This document shows, piece after piece, positions 1 through 6,443 of a DNA stretch of 10,600 nt. The notes under the pieces were generated by a model that was given only the letters and a program-made list of their open reading frames with translations, was not told the origin of the DNA and did not search any database. This DNA is from JANXLO01 sp038231295. Lineage in GTDB: Bacteria > Armatimonadota > Chthonomonadetes > Chthonomonadales > Chthonomonadaceae. How positions within the stretch are numbered: position 1 is the stretch's first letter; each line of letters starts with the position of its first letter. The position numbers and the translations under genes are program-made. The stretch is from the NCBI GenBank assembly GCA_038231295.1, contig JBBRLP010000164.1, positions 1-10,600 on the forward strand, read 5' to 3'.

Positions 1-378
1 CGCTACTCCGAGGCGGAACCCCTCTACAACGAAGCCTTGCAGATACACCGCGCTTCCCTGCCAGACGGACATCCCCTCATTGCCGGAAGCCTCAACAATC
101 TGGCAGCGTTGTACAAAAGTCAGGGACGCTACTCCGAGGCGGAACCCCTCTACAACGAAGCCTTGCAGATACACCGCGCTTCCCTGCCAGACGGACATCC
201 CTCCATTGCCACCAGCCTCAACAATCTGGCAGCGTTGTACGAAAGTCAGGGCCGCTACATCGAGGCGGAAGGGCTGATGAACGAAGCATTGGGAATAAGG
301 CGACAGACCCTGCCCGCAGGACACCCGGACATTGCCCTGAGCCTCTGGTGGCTGGCGGTTCTCTACCAATCGCAGAGG
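1..378 (+). repeat. Tandem 126-bp repeat encoding TPR units
   Basis: Three consecutive 126-bp units start at 1, 127 and 253; a fourth, degenerate copy starts at 379. Comparing units 1 and 2 base by base gives 7 differences in 126, about 94% identity. Unit 3 is clearly more diverged. The array may continue left of the window. Such similar neighbouring units point to recent duplication or gene conversion, and also make the copy number prone to misassembly. Confidence 0.9.
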
Positions 379-510
379 CGCCATTCCGAGGCGGACCCCC
401 TGTACAGAGAGGCATTAGGCATTTATGAGCGGGCTTTAGGTCAGGATCATCCGAACACGCAAAACCTTCGTATGCATTTGGAAATGTTTCTTCGGGAGCG
501 CAACAGGTAG
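1..510 (+). CDS. TPR-repeat protein (kinesin-light-chain type), 3' end only
   Basis: The reading frame is open at the left edge of the window, so only the C-terminal 169 residues are visible and the true start lies upstream. The visible part is four 42-residue tetratricopeptide units of the kinesin-light-chain kind (TPR_10/TPR_12), starting at bases 1, 127, 253 and 379. Each has the pattern EAExLYxEAL, then a DGHP or AGHP turn, then SLNNLAALYxSQGRY. The fourth unit decays into a charged tail ending in RERNR and a TAG stop. Such repeats form a helical solenoid that binds protein partners. In bacteria they often form the sensor or scaffold half of larger proteins, with an N-terminal effector such as NB-ARC, CHAT or a peptidase, but no effector domain can be seen here. 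The first two units are almost identical in DNA, so copy number may vary. TPR identity is certain; the role is unknown. Confidence 0.9.
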   Translation, partial: RYSEAEPLYNEALQIHRASLPDGHPLIAGSLNNLAALYKSQGRYSEAEPLYNEALQIHRASLPDGHPSIATSLNNLAALYESQGRYIEAEGLMNEALGIRRQTLPAGHPDIALSLWWLAVLYQSQRRHSEADPLYREALGIYERALGQDHPNTQNLRMHLEMFLRERNR

Positions 511-673
511 CGACGGAGACTTGAATTCTGGTGGCGTCATGGCCGACTTAAGCATAAGTTGGGTTTGCGGCGGGACGGAGAGGGGAAAGGTCGTTCGCAG
601 GAAAGTCCCGTCCGTGCGACGAACAGGGGCCTCATCAACGAACGGACGTGTTGGACGGGAAGGGAGCGCCGAG

Positions 674-1099
674 GTGCGGATACGCCCGTATGCAGAGGCC
701 GATGAACCGGCCGTGATCGCCCTGTGGAACGCGACGCTGCCGGACAGCGCACGGCATAACGACCCTGCCACCGTGATTCGCAACAAACGGGCGGTCGAGG
801 CTGACCTTTTCTTTGTTGCGGAGAGGGACGGAAGCCTCGTTGGGACGGTGATGGGCGGGTACGACGGGCATCGTGGCTGGGTCTACGCCGTCGCCGTCCA
901 CCCCGCGCATCAGCGCGAGAAAATCGGCACGGCGCTCCTTCACCGTATCGAAGAGGCCCTGCGGGAACGCGGCTGCCTGAAGATCAATCTGCAAGTCCGC
1001 GCCTCGAATACCGCCGTTATCGCCTTCTATGCCGGGCTTGGGTACGAAGTCGAGGAGCGCATCAGTATGGGCAAACGCCTCTATTCGCCCGAGGAGTAG
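674..1099 (+). CDS. GNAT-family N-acetyltransferase, YpeA-like
   Basis: This is a 141-residue cytoplasmic acetyltransferase of the GCN5-related family (COG0456 type), which moves an acetyl group from acetyl-CoA to an amine. The acceptor cannot be told from sequence. The domain fills the protein: an N-terminal strand (MRIRPYAEAD), the stretch GTVMGGYDGHRGWVY typical of E. coli YpeA relatives, the acetyl-CoA-binding loop after VAVHPAHQ, and the C-terminal NTAVIAFYAGLGYE segment. I chose the GTG at 674 because the fold starts there and AGGGAG lies 7 bp upstream. The frame is open back to a TTG at 521 (ATG at 539), but the added N-terminus is Arg/Ser-rich and fits no domain. One oddity: the usual Q/RxxGxG/A loop reads QREKIG, with Lys replacing the first glycine. 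It stands alone between the TPR gene and the Uma2 gene. Confidence 0.85.
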   Translation: MRIRPYAEADEPAVIALWNATLPDSARHNDPATVIRNKRAVEADLFFVAERDGSLVGTVMGGYDGHRGWVYAVAVHPAHQREKIGTALLHRIEEALRERGCLKINLQVRASNTAVIAFYAGLGYEVEERISMGKRLYSPEE

Positions 1100-1252
1100 A
1101 CGCCGGAACTTTCGGCTGGCCCGTAGCCCCCTGCATACCACGCACTTCCGGCGCACGTAAAAGGGTCTGTCGCTCGTCGCACCTGTTTCCGCGCTTCCAC
1201 CTCTGACCAACGCGGTTGAGTCACGGTGTATCGAACAACTCGGAGGAAAATC

Positions 1253-1870
1253 ATGGTCGCCTACGCCGAAAAACAGTGCTTCACGCCGCTCGAATATCTG
1301 GAACGGGAACGCACCGCTGAATTCCGGAGCGAATACGATAACGGCGCGATTATCCCCATGCCCGGAGCCTCCAGAGAACACAGTTGCATTACCTTTGACA
1401 CAGCAGGCCATCTTGGAAATCAACTGGAAGGCAGTTCCTGCGAGGGTTTTTCTTTGAATATGTGGCTGCGCGTTCCCCAATGCGACCGATACTACTCTCC
1501 CGACATTGTCGTTGTCTGCGGGGAACCGCGCTTCGAGGACGCAACGTTCGATGTTCTGCTCAATCCACGTCTCATCATCGAAGTTCTCTCCGAATCCACC
1601 GAACACAAAGATCGGGAAGAAAAATTCGACTGCTATGAAACCCTCGAATCGCTGACCGACTACGTTTTGATCTCACAGCGGGAACCGCGCATCGAACATT
1701 TCTATCGGCTCGAAGAGGGCGTCTGGCGTTTTACAGTGGCGCGGGGCCGGACGTCTGTTCTCGACTTGGCCGCTATCGGATGCCGCCTGTCCCTTGCGGA
1801 GGTGTATGCCCGTGTTACGTTCCCAACACCTGCGGCAGAGCCATCCGCAGAGACAGAAGGTTTAAATTAA
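1253..1870 (+). CDS. Uma2-family (DUF820) PD-(D/E)XK endonuclease-like protein
   Basis: The 205-residue product has the Uma2 layout: an N-terminal helix with TPLEYLERER, an EYDNGAIIPMPGAS strand-turn, YSPDIVVV, PRLIIEVLSEST, then D-x3-K-x3-Y and a VLISQREPRIEHFYR strand. The presumed metal-binding acidic residues are D84 and E110, with K124 and Y128 in the usual following helix. Uma2 proteins are found in many copies in cyanobacteria, Chloroflexota, Armatimonadota and planctomycetes. They are predicted to be restriction-like nucleases, but their biological role is not established. The ATG at 1253 is preferred over the in-frame GTG at 1226 because a clear GGAGG (1242-1246) sits 6 bp before it. 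The fic gene begins 44 bp downstream on the same strand, so the two may share a transcript. Confidence 0.88.
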   Translation: MVAYAEKQCFTPLEYLERERTAEFRSEYDNGAIIPMPGASREHSCITFDTAGHLGNQLEGSSCEGFSLNMWLRVPQCDRYYSPDIVVVCGEPRFEDATFDVLLNPRLIIEVLSESTEHKDREEKFDCYETLESLTDYVLISQREPRIEHFYRLEEGVWRFTVARGRTSVLDLAAIGCRLSLAEVYARVTFPTPAAEPSAETEGLN

Positions 1871-1914
1871 CGACGACAGAAGGACTACACGGAAGAGGTC
1901 TATAGAGGTGGTAA

Positions 1915-2579
1915 TTGCAGCAAAAAGGTCACGGGGAATATGAACTTACAGAAGGCGCAGAAGTCGAAACGGAACCGGGTTCGCGGGGGCGCGTCCTGCG
2001 AAACAAACTGGGCATCATTCGTAAAAGAGAAATGGACCAGACAGAATATGACGCTCTTGTGCGCGTCCAGGAAATCTACCTTTCGCGTCTTACCGGAGAA
2101 ACACGCTTCACAGCGAAATTATTGCGGGAAATGCACTATGACTGGCTGGGGAAATTTACGTGTGGGCCGGAAGATATCGGACGGTTGAGATGTCGAAAGG
2201 CGGTTTCCAGTGGCCTTCGGCGTTTCGTGTCGCACCGAACATGACAAGTTTTGAAACCGGAGTCTTGCGAAAGCATACTCCTTGCCGCCCCGAAAAACTC
2301 ACTGCGGTGGCGGAACATATCGCAGAGGTACACGCCGAATTTTTACTGATTCATCCTTTCCGCGATGGAAACGGTCGGATGGCACGCTGGATGGCAGATT
2401 TGATGGCCATCCAGGCGGACTATCCAATGCCTCAGTATCGTTTCAGCGGGCGCAGAGGAAAAATAGAGCGGCAACGGTATCTGGCTGCCGTACAACGTGG
2501 CTATTTTCAGGACTACTCCCCTTTGACTGCTTTCTTCCGGGAGGCGATTGCGGCACGTCTCTCTGGACTGGAAGAGTGA
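1915..2579 (+). pseudogene. Fic/DOC-family AMP-transferase (toxin), frameshifted
   Basis: Two overlapping frames together make one Fic protein. The first (from TTG 1915, preceded by AGAGG and directly after an in-frame TAA) encodes the N-terminal helices, with ELTEGAEVE and FTAKLLREMHYDWLG. The second carries WAGRYRTVEMSKGGF, the flap region that aligns target side chains, and the complete active-site motif HPFRDGNGRMAR at 2352-2387 with its catalytic His. The break lies at the G run 2148-2151. Adding one G restores EIYVWAGRYRTVEM and gives a normal 221-residue protein, so a single-base deletion is the simplest explanation. Fic enzymes transfer AMP from ATP to hydroxyl groups of target proteins; in toxin-antitoxin pairs the target is often gyrase or topoisomerase IV. 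As read, the first frame stops at 2244. A shorter product could start at GTG 2160, but it would lack the N-terminal helices. A sequencing error in the G run is possible. The 3' end overlaps a convergent antitoxin-like gene. Confidence 0.85.
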
Positions 2580-2701
2580 GAGGGCATTTTCAGGCCACGC
2601 GCTCCCTCGTAAAAGGAGGATTGACGTGCGTTTTCCTCGAGCATACGCTGTCGTCGCTCTGGGTCACGGAGATAGGGATTTGTTTCTGCCATGGAAGCCA
2701 T
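2513..2701 (-). CDS. Putative Fic antitoxin (small inhibitor with SxxxEG motif)
   Basis: This is a 62-residue ORF on the minus strand. Residues 28-33 read SSFYEG, which fits (S/T)xxxE(G/N), the inhibitory-helix motif of class I Fic antitoxins such as VbhA and FicA. There the Glu (here E32) blocks productive ATP binding by pairing with the second Arg of the Fic motif. The surrounding NARQSSFYEGARGLKMP also resembles, by memory, the segment after ASRRLEG in E. coli YhfG, another Fic partner. The protein is highly charged, with a basic tail. Start: the ATG at 2701 has AGAGGAG 9 bp upstream; the second in-frame ATG (2692) is too far from it, and codons further upstream show no conserved character. 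It lies tail-to-tail with fic and overlaps its last 67 bp, whereas known Fic antitoxins usually precede the toxin on the same strand. Transcripts of the two genes would be antisense to each other there. Identification rests on motif and position, not overall similarity. Confidence 0.7.
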   Translation of the reverse strand: MASMAETNPYLRDPERRQRMLEENARQSSFYEGARGLKMPSHSSSPERRAAIASRKKAVKGE

Positions 2702-2730
2702 TGATCTGTTCTCCTCTATGAGCGTATTAT
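2701..2730 (+). promoter_or_regulatory. Possible promoter for the prolyl oligopeptidase gene
   Basis: TTGATC (2701-2706) and TATTAT (2725-2730) are separated by 18 bp, a tolerable sigma-70-like arrangement pointing towards the peptidase gene at 2814. It overlaps the minus-strand promoter almost completely, so the two would compete for polymerase. Weak evidence: two mismatches in the -35 and one in the -10. Confidence 0.3.
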
Positions 2731-2734
2731 ACCA
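2726..2734 (-). promoter_or_regulatory. Extended -10 promoter for the antitoxin-like gene
   Basis: Read on the minus strand, this is TGGTATAAT: a consensus TATAAT with the TGn extension. No good -35 is seen 16-18 bp upstream, which extended -10 promoters tolerate. Transcription would begin near 2719, leaving a leader of about 18 bases that holds the AGAGGAG ribosome-binding site (2711-2717). Confidence 0.6.
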
Positions 2735-2813
2735 TGTGAGGGGCAGGGATTTCAGAAGTGGGTAGGCGAGAAATGGAGGCCAGGGCTTGCTATCGCCCGG
2801 TCTGAGGAGAAAG

Positions 2814-4988
2814 ATGAACAGTTCTATCGTTCGGCGTGTGGGGTTGCGGCTGGCGCTGGCCGGGTTGGTCATGCTGTGTGGTCCGGTGGCGCTGCGGGCG
2901 CAGGGGTTGGACTATCCGCCAACGAAACAGATCGCGCATACCGACACCTACTTCGGGACGCCGGTCGCGGACCCCTACCGCTGGCTGGAGGACGACAACG
3001 CGGCGGAGACGAAAGCCTGGGTCGAGGCGGAAAACAGCGTGACGTTCGGTTATCTGAACCGGATACCCTATCGCGATCGGCTGGCTGCTCGCCTCAAACA
3101 ACTGGAGAACTATCCGAAGTACTCCGCGCCGTTCAAAAAGAACGACAACATCTACTTCTACAAAAACGACGGCCTTCAAAACCAGTCCGTTCTCTATGTT
3201 CAGAAGGGACTGGACGTGACGCCCGAACTCCTCATTGATCCCAACACCTTTTCGCCCGATGGCACGATACGCCTGACCATGTTTGACCTCTCCCGTGATG
3301 GGCGGTATGCCGTCTACGGCAAGACCGCGATTCCCGGCTCGGATTGGGGCGAAATGCACGTGATGGAAATCGCCACCCGCCGCACACTTCCGGAGACGCT
3401 GCGCTGGGTGAAGTTTTCCGGCGCGGCGTGGCGCGGAGACGGCTTCTACTACAGCCGCTACCCGGAGCCTGCGCCCCATACGGAACTGACGGCCCGCAAC
3501 GAGAACCAGAAAGTCTACTACCATCGCCTCGGAACTGCACAGGATCAGGACACACTGGTCTATGAGGACACCGCGCATCCGTCGTACTTCGTGAGTGTCT
3601 CCACGACGGAAGACGAGCGTTTCGCGCTGCTCTACATCAACGACAACGCCAAACTCGGCAATGCGCTCTACTACCGGGACGAAAGCAAGGCGGAGAAGAC
3701 CTTTACCCCGATTGTCAAGGAACTCACCGACAACAGTTTCGGCGTCGTGGACAACGAGGGCGACAAGTTCCTCATCGGCACCAATAAAGACGCCCCGCAC
3801 CAGAAAGTCGTCCTCTACGATCCGCGCCACCCGAACGAAAAGGACTGGAAGACGATTCTGCCGGAGCGCAAAGAGCCACTCAACGGCCTCTCGACCGCAG
3901 GCGGCAAACTGATTGTCACGTCGCTCAAGGATGTCACGACCCACGTCGCGGTCTACGACCGACAGGGCCGGCTGGAAAACGAGATCGCCATGCCCTCTCC
4001 CGGCACGGCGGGCGGCTTCGGCGGGCAGAAAGAGGATACGTCGGTCTTCTACGTCTTCACCTCCTTCAACACCCCGCCGACCATCTATCGCTACGACATC
4101 GCCACCCGCAAAACGTCGCTGTTTCGCGCTCCCGAGATACCCGGTTTCCGCGCCGCCGATTATGAGTCGAAAGAGGTGTTCTACAAAAGCAAGGACGGGA
4201 CGCGCATTCCGATGTTCCTGACCTACAAAAAAGGTCTGAAACGGGATGGCAAGAACCCGACGCTGCTATACGGCTACGGCGGTTTCAATATCACCCTGAA
4301 TCCCTATTTCAGTACGACGCTGATCGCCTGGCTGGAGCAGGGCGGGGTCTACGCGCAGGCCAACCTGCGAGGCGGAGGCGAGTACGGGGAGAAGTGGCAC
4401 GTGGCCGGAAGCCGCCTGAACAAGCAGAACGTCTTCGACGACTGCATTGCGGCGGCGGAGTGGCTGATACAGCAGAAATACACCTCGTCCGACAAACTCG
4501 CGCTGCAGGGCGGCTCGAATGGCGGCCTGCTGGTCGGGGCGGTCCTCAATCAGCGGCCCGACCTGTTCCGCGCCGCGATTCCGCAGGTCGGGGTGATGGA
4601 TATGCTGCGCTTTCAGAAGTTCACAGCGGGCGCGGCCTGGGTCGCCGACTACGGCTCCAGCGACGACGAGACGCAGTTCCGATACCTGCTCCGCTACTCG
4701 CCGCTGCACAATATCAAGGACGGCGCGAAGTATCCCGCCACCCTGATAACAACCTCCGACCACGACGACCGCGTCGTTCCCGCGCACTCCTTTAAGTACG
4801 CGGCGACCCTCCAGGCCAAAGCGAGCCACGAACGCCCCATCTTGATTCGCATCGAAACCAACTCCGGGCATGGCTCCAGCAACCTGACGAAAGCCCTCGA
4901 CGAGATCGCCGACATCTACGCGTTCCTCTTCACCAATCTCGGCGTCACGCCGCGCTATGGGGAGGCCAAGCCGATTACCAGTCCATGA
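2814..4988 (+). CDS. Prolyl oligopeptidase, S9A family, exported
   Basis: This 724-residue serine peptidase should cleave short peptides after proline. It has a signal peptide: basic RRVGLR, a hydrophobic stretch, then ALRAQG with likely cleavage after ALRA, so it acts outside the cytoplasm. The mature protein begins with the S9A N-terminal motif TDTYFGTPVADPYRWLED. The beta-propeller spans roughly residues 75-430 and the C-terminal alpha/beta-hydrolase domain follows. The triad is complete: Ser568 in GGSNGG, Asp651 in DHDDRVVP and His686 in SGHGSS; Arg653 matches the substrate-binding arginine of the porcine enzyme. GYGGFN and the LRGGGEYGEKWH loop, both S9A hallmarks, are present. The ATG at 2814 has AGGAG 4 bp upstream and gives a proper signal peptide; the in-frame TTG at 2787 does not. 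The last 14 bases overlap the convergent dehydratase gene, and no terminator is visible between them. Confidence 0.96.
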   Translation: MNSSIVRRVGLRLALAGLVMLCGPVALRAQGLDYPPTKQIAHTDTYFGTPVADPYRWLEDDNAAETKAWVEAENSVTFGYLNRIPYRDRLAARLKQLENYPKYSAPFKKNDNIYFYKNDGLQNQSVLYVQKGLDVTPELLIDPNTFSPDGTIRLTMFDLSRDGRYAVYGKTAIPGSDWGEMHVMEIATRRTLPETLRWVKFSGAAWRGDGFYYSRYPEPAPHTELTARNENQKVYYHRLGTAQDQDTLVYEDTAHPSYFVSVSTTEDERFALLYINDNAKLGNALYYRDESKAEKTFTPIVKELTDNSFGVVDNEGDKFLIGTNKDAPHQKVVLYDPRHPNEKDWKTILPERKEPLNGLSTAGGKLIVTSLKDVTTHVAVYDRQGRLENEIAMPSPGTAGGFGGQKEDTSVFYVFTSFNTPPTIYRYDIATRKTSLFRAPEIPGFRAADYESKEVFYKSKDGTRIPMFLTYKKGLKRDGKNPTLLYGYGGFNITLNPYFSTTLIAWLEQGGVYAQANLRGGGEYGEKWHVAGSRLNKQNVFDDCIAAAEWLIQQKYTSSDKLALQGGSNGGLLVGAVLNQRPDLFRAAIPQVGVMDMLRFQKFTAGAAWVADYGSSDDETQFRYLLRYSPLHNIKDGAKYPATLITTSDHDDRVVPAHSFKYAATLQAKASHERPILIRIETNSGHGSSNLTKALDEIADIYAFLFTNLGVTPRYGEAKPITSP

Positions 4989-6222
4989 CGGAGCCGTCGG
5001 CGCGGCGGGTCATAGGCAGATAGGCGCGTTTGTAGGGGTATTTCGCGGCGGCGGCTTCGTTGATGTCGGTGCCGAGACCGGGGGCGTCGGTGACGTGCAG
5101 ATAGCCGTCCTTGAAGGTGGGTGCGCCGGGCAGAACCTCCTGCACGACTTCCGGCCAGAAGACCATCTCCTGAACGCCGAAGTTGGAGAGCGTCAGATCG
5201 AGGTGGACGTTGGCGGCGTGGGTAGAGGGGCCGATGTCGCCGGGGCCGTGCCAGGCCGTCTGCACGTAGTACGGTTCGGCAATGGCGGCGATTTTGCGGC
5301 CCTCGGTGATGCCGCCGAGATGGCCGAGGTCGCAGCGAATGAAGTCTATCAACTGCTCGGTAATGAGCGGCAGGGCCTCCCACTTGGTGTGGAAGAGTTC
5401 GCCCATCGCGAGCGGAGTGACGGAGTGTTGCCGAATCAGCCGGAAACTCTCTTTGTGTTCCGGGCGGAGGGGGTCTTCCAGAAAGAAGAGATGATACGGT
5501 TCGAGTTCGCGGGCGAGCCGAGCGGCCTGAATGGGTGTCAGACGTTCGTGAACGTCATGGAACAGTTCGATCTCGTCGCCGAGTTTGTCGCGCAGATGGG
5601 CAAACAGTTTCGGGATGGTACGCAGGTACGGCCCCGGCTCCCAGGTCTCCACAAAGGGCATCGGCCCGCCATCGCCCCAGACTGCGCCGCCCTCGGTGTT
5701 GCCCCAGGTCGCGGAGGTGGCCTCCGCCGCGCCGCCCGCGCCATACGTGCCTTTGTTGCCGGGGATCGCAACCTGACACCGCACGACCTTAAAGCCCATC
5801 TCGATCTTCTGCCGTGCGCTGTCCTCACACGCGACTGCATCCACCCCGCCCGCATGGGTATAGGCCAGCGCTCCCTCCCGCGTCTTGCCGCCGAGCAGTG
5901 AGTAGACCGGCATCCCCGCCCGCTTGCCCTTGATATCCCAGAGTGCGGTATCTATGCCTGCCAGCGCCGTCATCAGCACCGGCCCGCCGCGCCAGTAGGT
6001 TCCCCGAAAGAGCATCTGCCAGATGTCCTCGATGCGGCCGGGGTCGCGCCCGATGAGCAGTGGCACGAGATGCTCCGTCAGTGCCGCCGCGACGGCCAGT
6101 TCGCGCCCGTTCAGCGTCGCATCTCCCACGCCGTACAGCCCCGGCTCATCCGTCAGTATCTTGACGACGACATAGTTCCGCATCGGGCAGGTGACAATAA
6201 CACGCACTTCGGTGATTTTCAT
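4975..6222 (-). CDS. Enolase-superfamily sugar-acid dehydratase (D-mannonate dehydratase / RspA group)
   Basis: The 415-residue protein matches the ManD group of the enolase superfamily along its whole length. It starts MKITEVRVIVTCPMRNYVVVKI and ends KYPYKRAYLPMTRRADGSVMDW, both typical. Known members dehydrate D-mannonate, and some D-gluconate, to 2-keto-3-deoxy-D-gluconate. Metal ligands are D223 (in HDVH), E249 (LED) and E275 (GE). Likely catalytic residues are Y160, H225 and H325. The active-site loop reads HGPGD where a well-studied ManD, as I remember it, has HGATD. That region affects efficiency within the group, so mannonate activity is not assured. Between Y160 and D223 there are about 12 more residues than in that reference, in a Gly-rich loop. 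Start ATG has a GGGAAG-like site about 9 bp upstream. No uxuB, kdgK or kdgA is in the window. Confidence 0.9.
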   Translation of the reverse strand: MKITEVRVIVTCPMRNYVVVKILTDEPGLYGVGDATLNGRELAVAAALTEHLVPLLIGRDPGRIEDIWQMLFRGTYWRGGPVLMTALAGIDTALWDIKGKRAGMPVYSLLGGKTREGALAYTHAGGVDAVACEDSARQKIEMGFKVVRCQVAIPGNKGTYGAGGAAEATSATWGNTEGGAVWGDGGPMPFVETWEPGPYLRTIPKLFAHLRDKLGDEIELFHDVHERLTPIQAARLARELEPYHLFFLEDPLRPEHKESFRLIRQHSVTPLAMGELFHTKWEALPLITEQLIDFIRCDLGHLGGITEGRKIAAIAEPYYVQTAWHGPGDIGPSTHAANVHLDLTLSNFGVQEMVFWPEVVQEVLPGAPTFKDGYLHVTDAPGLGTDINEAAAAKYPYKRAYLPMTRRADGSVMDW

Positions 6223-6393
6223 GGCAGAGGCTTCCCATCGAGGTTTGCGTCTCTATTCCTCCGATGACTGCTCTATTCCTGCGGATATTTCGTCGTGGAA
6301 CGGCGGTTTCAAGCTTGTGCAGTCCAGTGGCAAAGTACCTGAACTGGCAGCGCTTGCTTCAATCTCCCTCTTAGCCCATGCTTTTTGAGGTAC

Positions 6394-6410
6394 ACTATAT
6401 CCATTATAGT
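6394..6410. promoter_or_regulatory. Inverted repeat with -10-like boxes between divergent genes
   Basis: ACTATA (6394-6399) and TATAGT (6405-6410) form a perfect 6-bp inverted repeat with a 5-bp centre, in the 221-bp gap between the dehydratase (minus) and the EEP gene (plus). Each arm reads TATAGT in its own outward direction, and the minus strand also has TATAAT at 6403-6408. This could be a divergent promoter or an operator. Neither direction has a convincing -35. The remainder of the gap (6223-6443) holds no supported gene. Confidence 0.3.
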
Positions 6411-6443
6411 CACACTTCCCTGCGGCTTTGCGTCGAGTATCCT

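Noticed and set aside
1..510. Regular repeats that might suggest a CRISPR array
   Set aside because: The 126-bp units are in-frame coding repeats with 42-residue TPR periodicity and no spacers.
1101..1153. Inverted repeat CGCCGGAA / TTCCGGCG between the acetyltransferase and Uma2 genes
   Set aside because: Eight base pairs with a 37-base loop and no T tract; too weak to call a terminator or an operator in GC-rich DNA.
635..1606. Long minus-strand frame of 323 codons across the acetyltransferase and Uma2 genes
   Set aside because: It runs antisense to two plus-strand genes with clear family motifs and ribosome-binding sites; its product shows no recognisable domain.
2152..2158. AAATTTA, a possible slippery heptamer that might allow programmed -1 frameshifting in fic
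   Set aside because: It lies in the wrong frame: the upstream frame reads AAA-TTT-ACG, not A-AAT-TTA. The needed frame change also fits the G run immediately before it, and Fic proteins are not known to need frameshifting.
2790..3944. Minus-strand frame of 384 codons inside the peptidase gene
   Set aside because: Shadow of the high-GC prolyl oligopeptidase gene, which has a full catalytic triad and signal peptide; the Val/Arg-rich product is typical of an antisense frame.
4957..5901. Plus-strand frame of 314 codons opposite the dehydratase
   Set aside because: The minus-strand enolase-superfamily protein matches its family over its whole length with all metal ligands, so this is its shadow.
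6191..6388. Plus-strand 65-codon frame between the dehydratase and EEP genes
   Set aside because: It begins inside the dehydratase gene, has no ribosome-binding site and shows no domain character.
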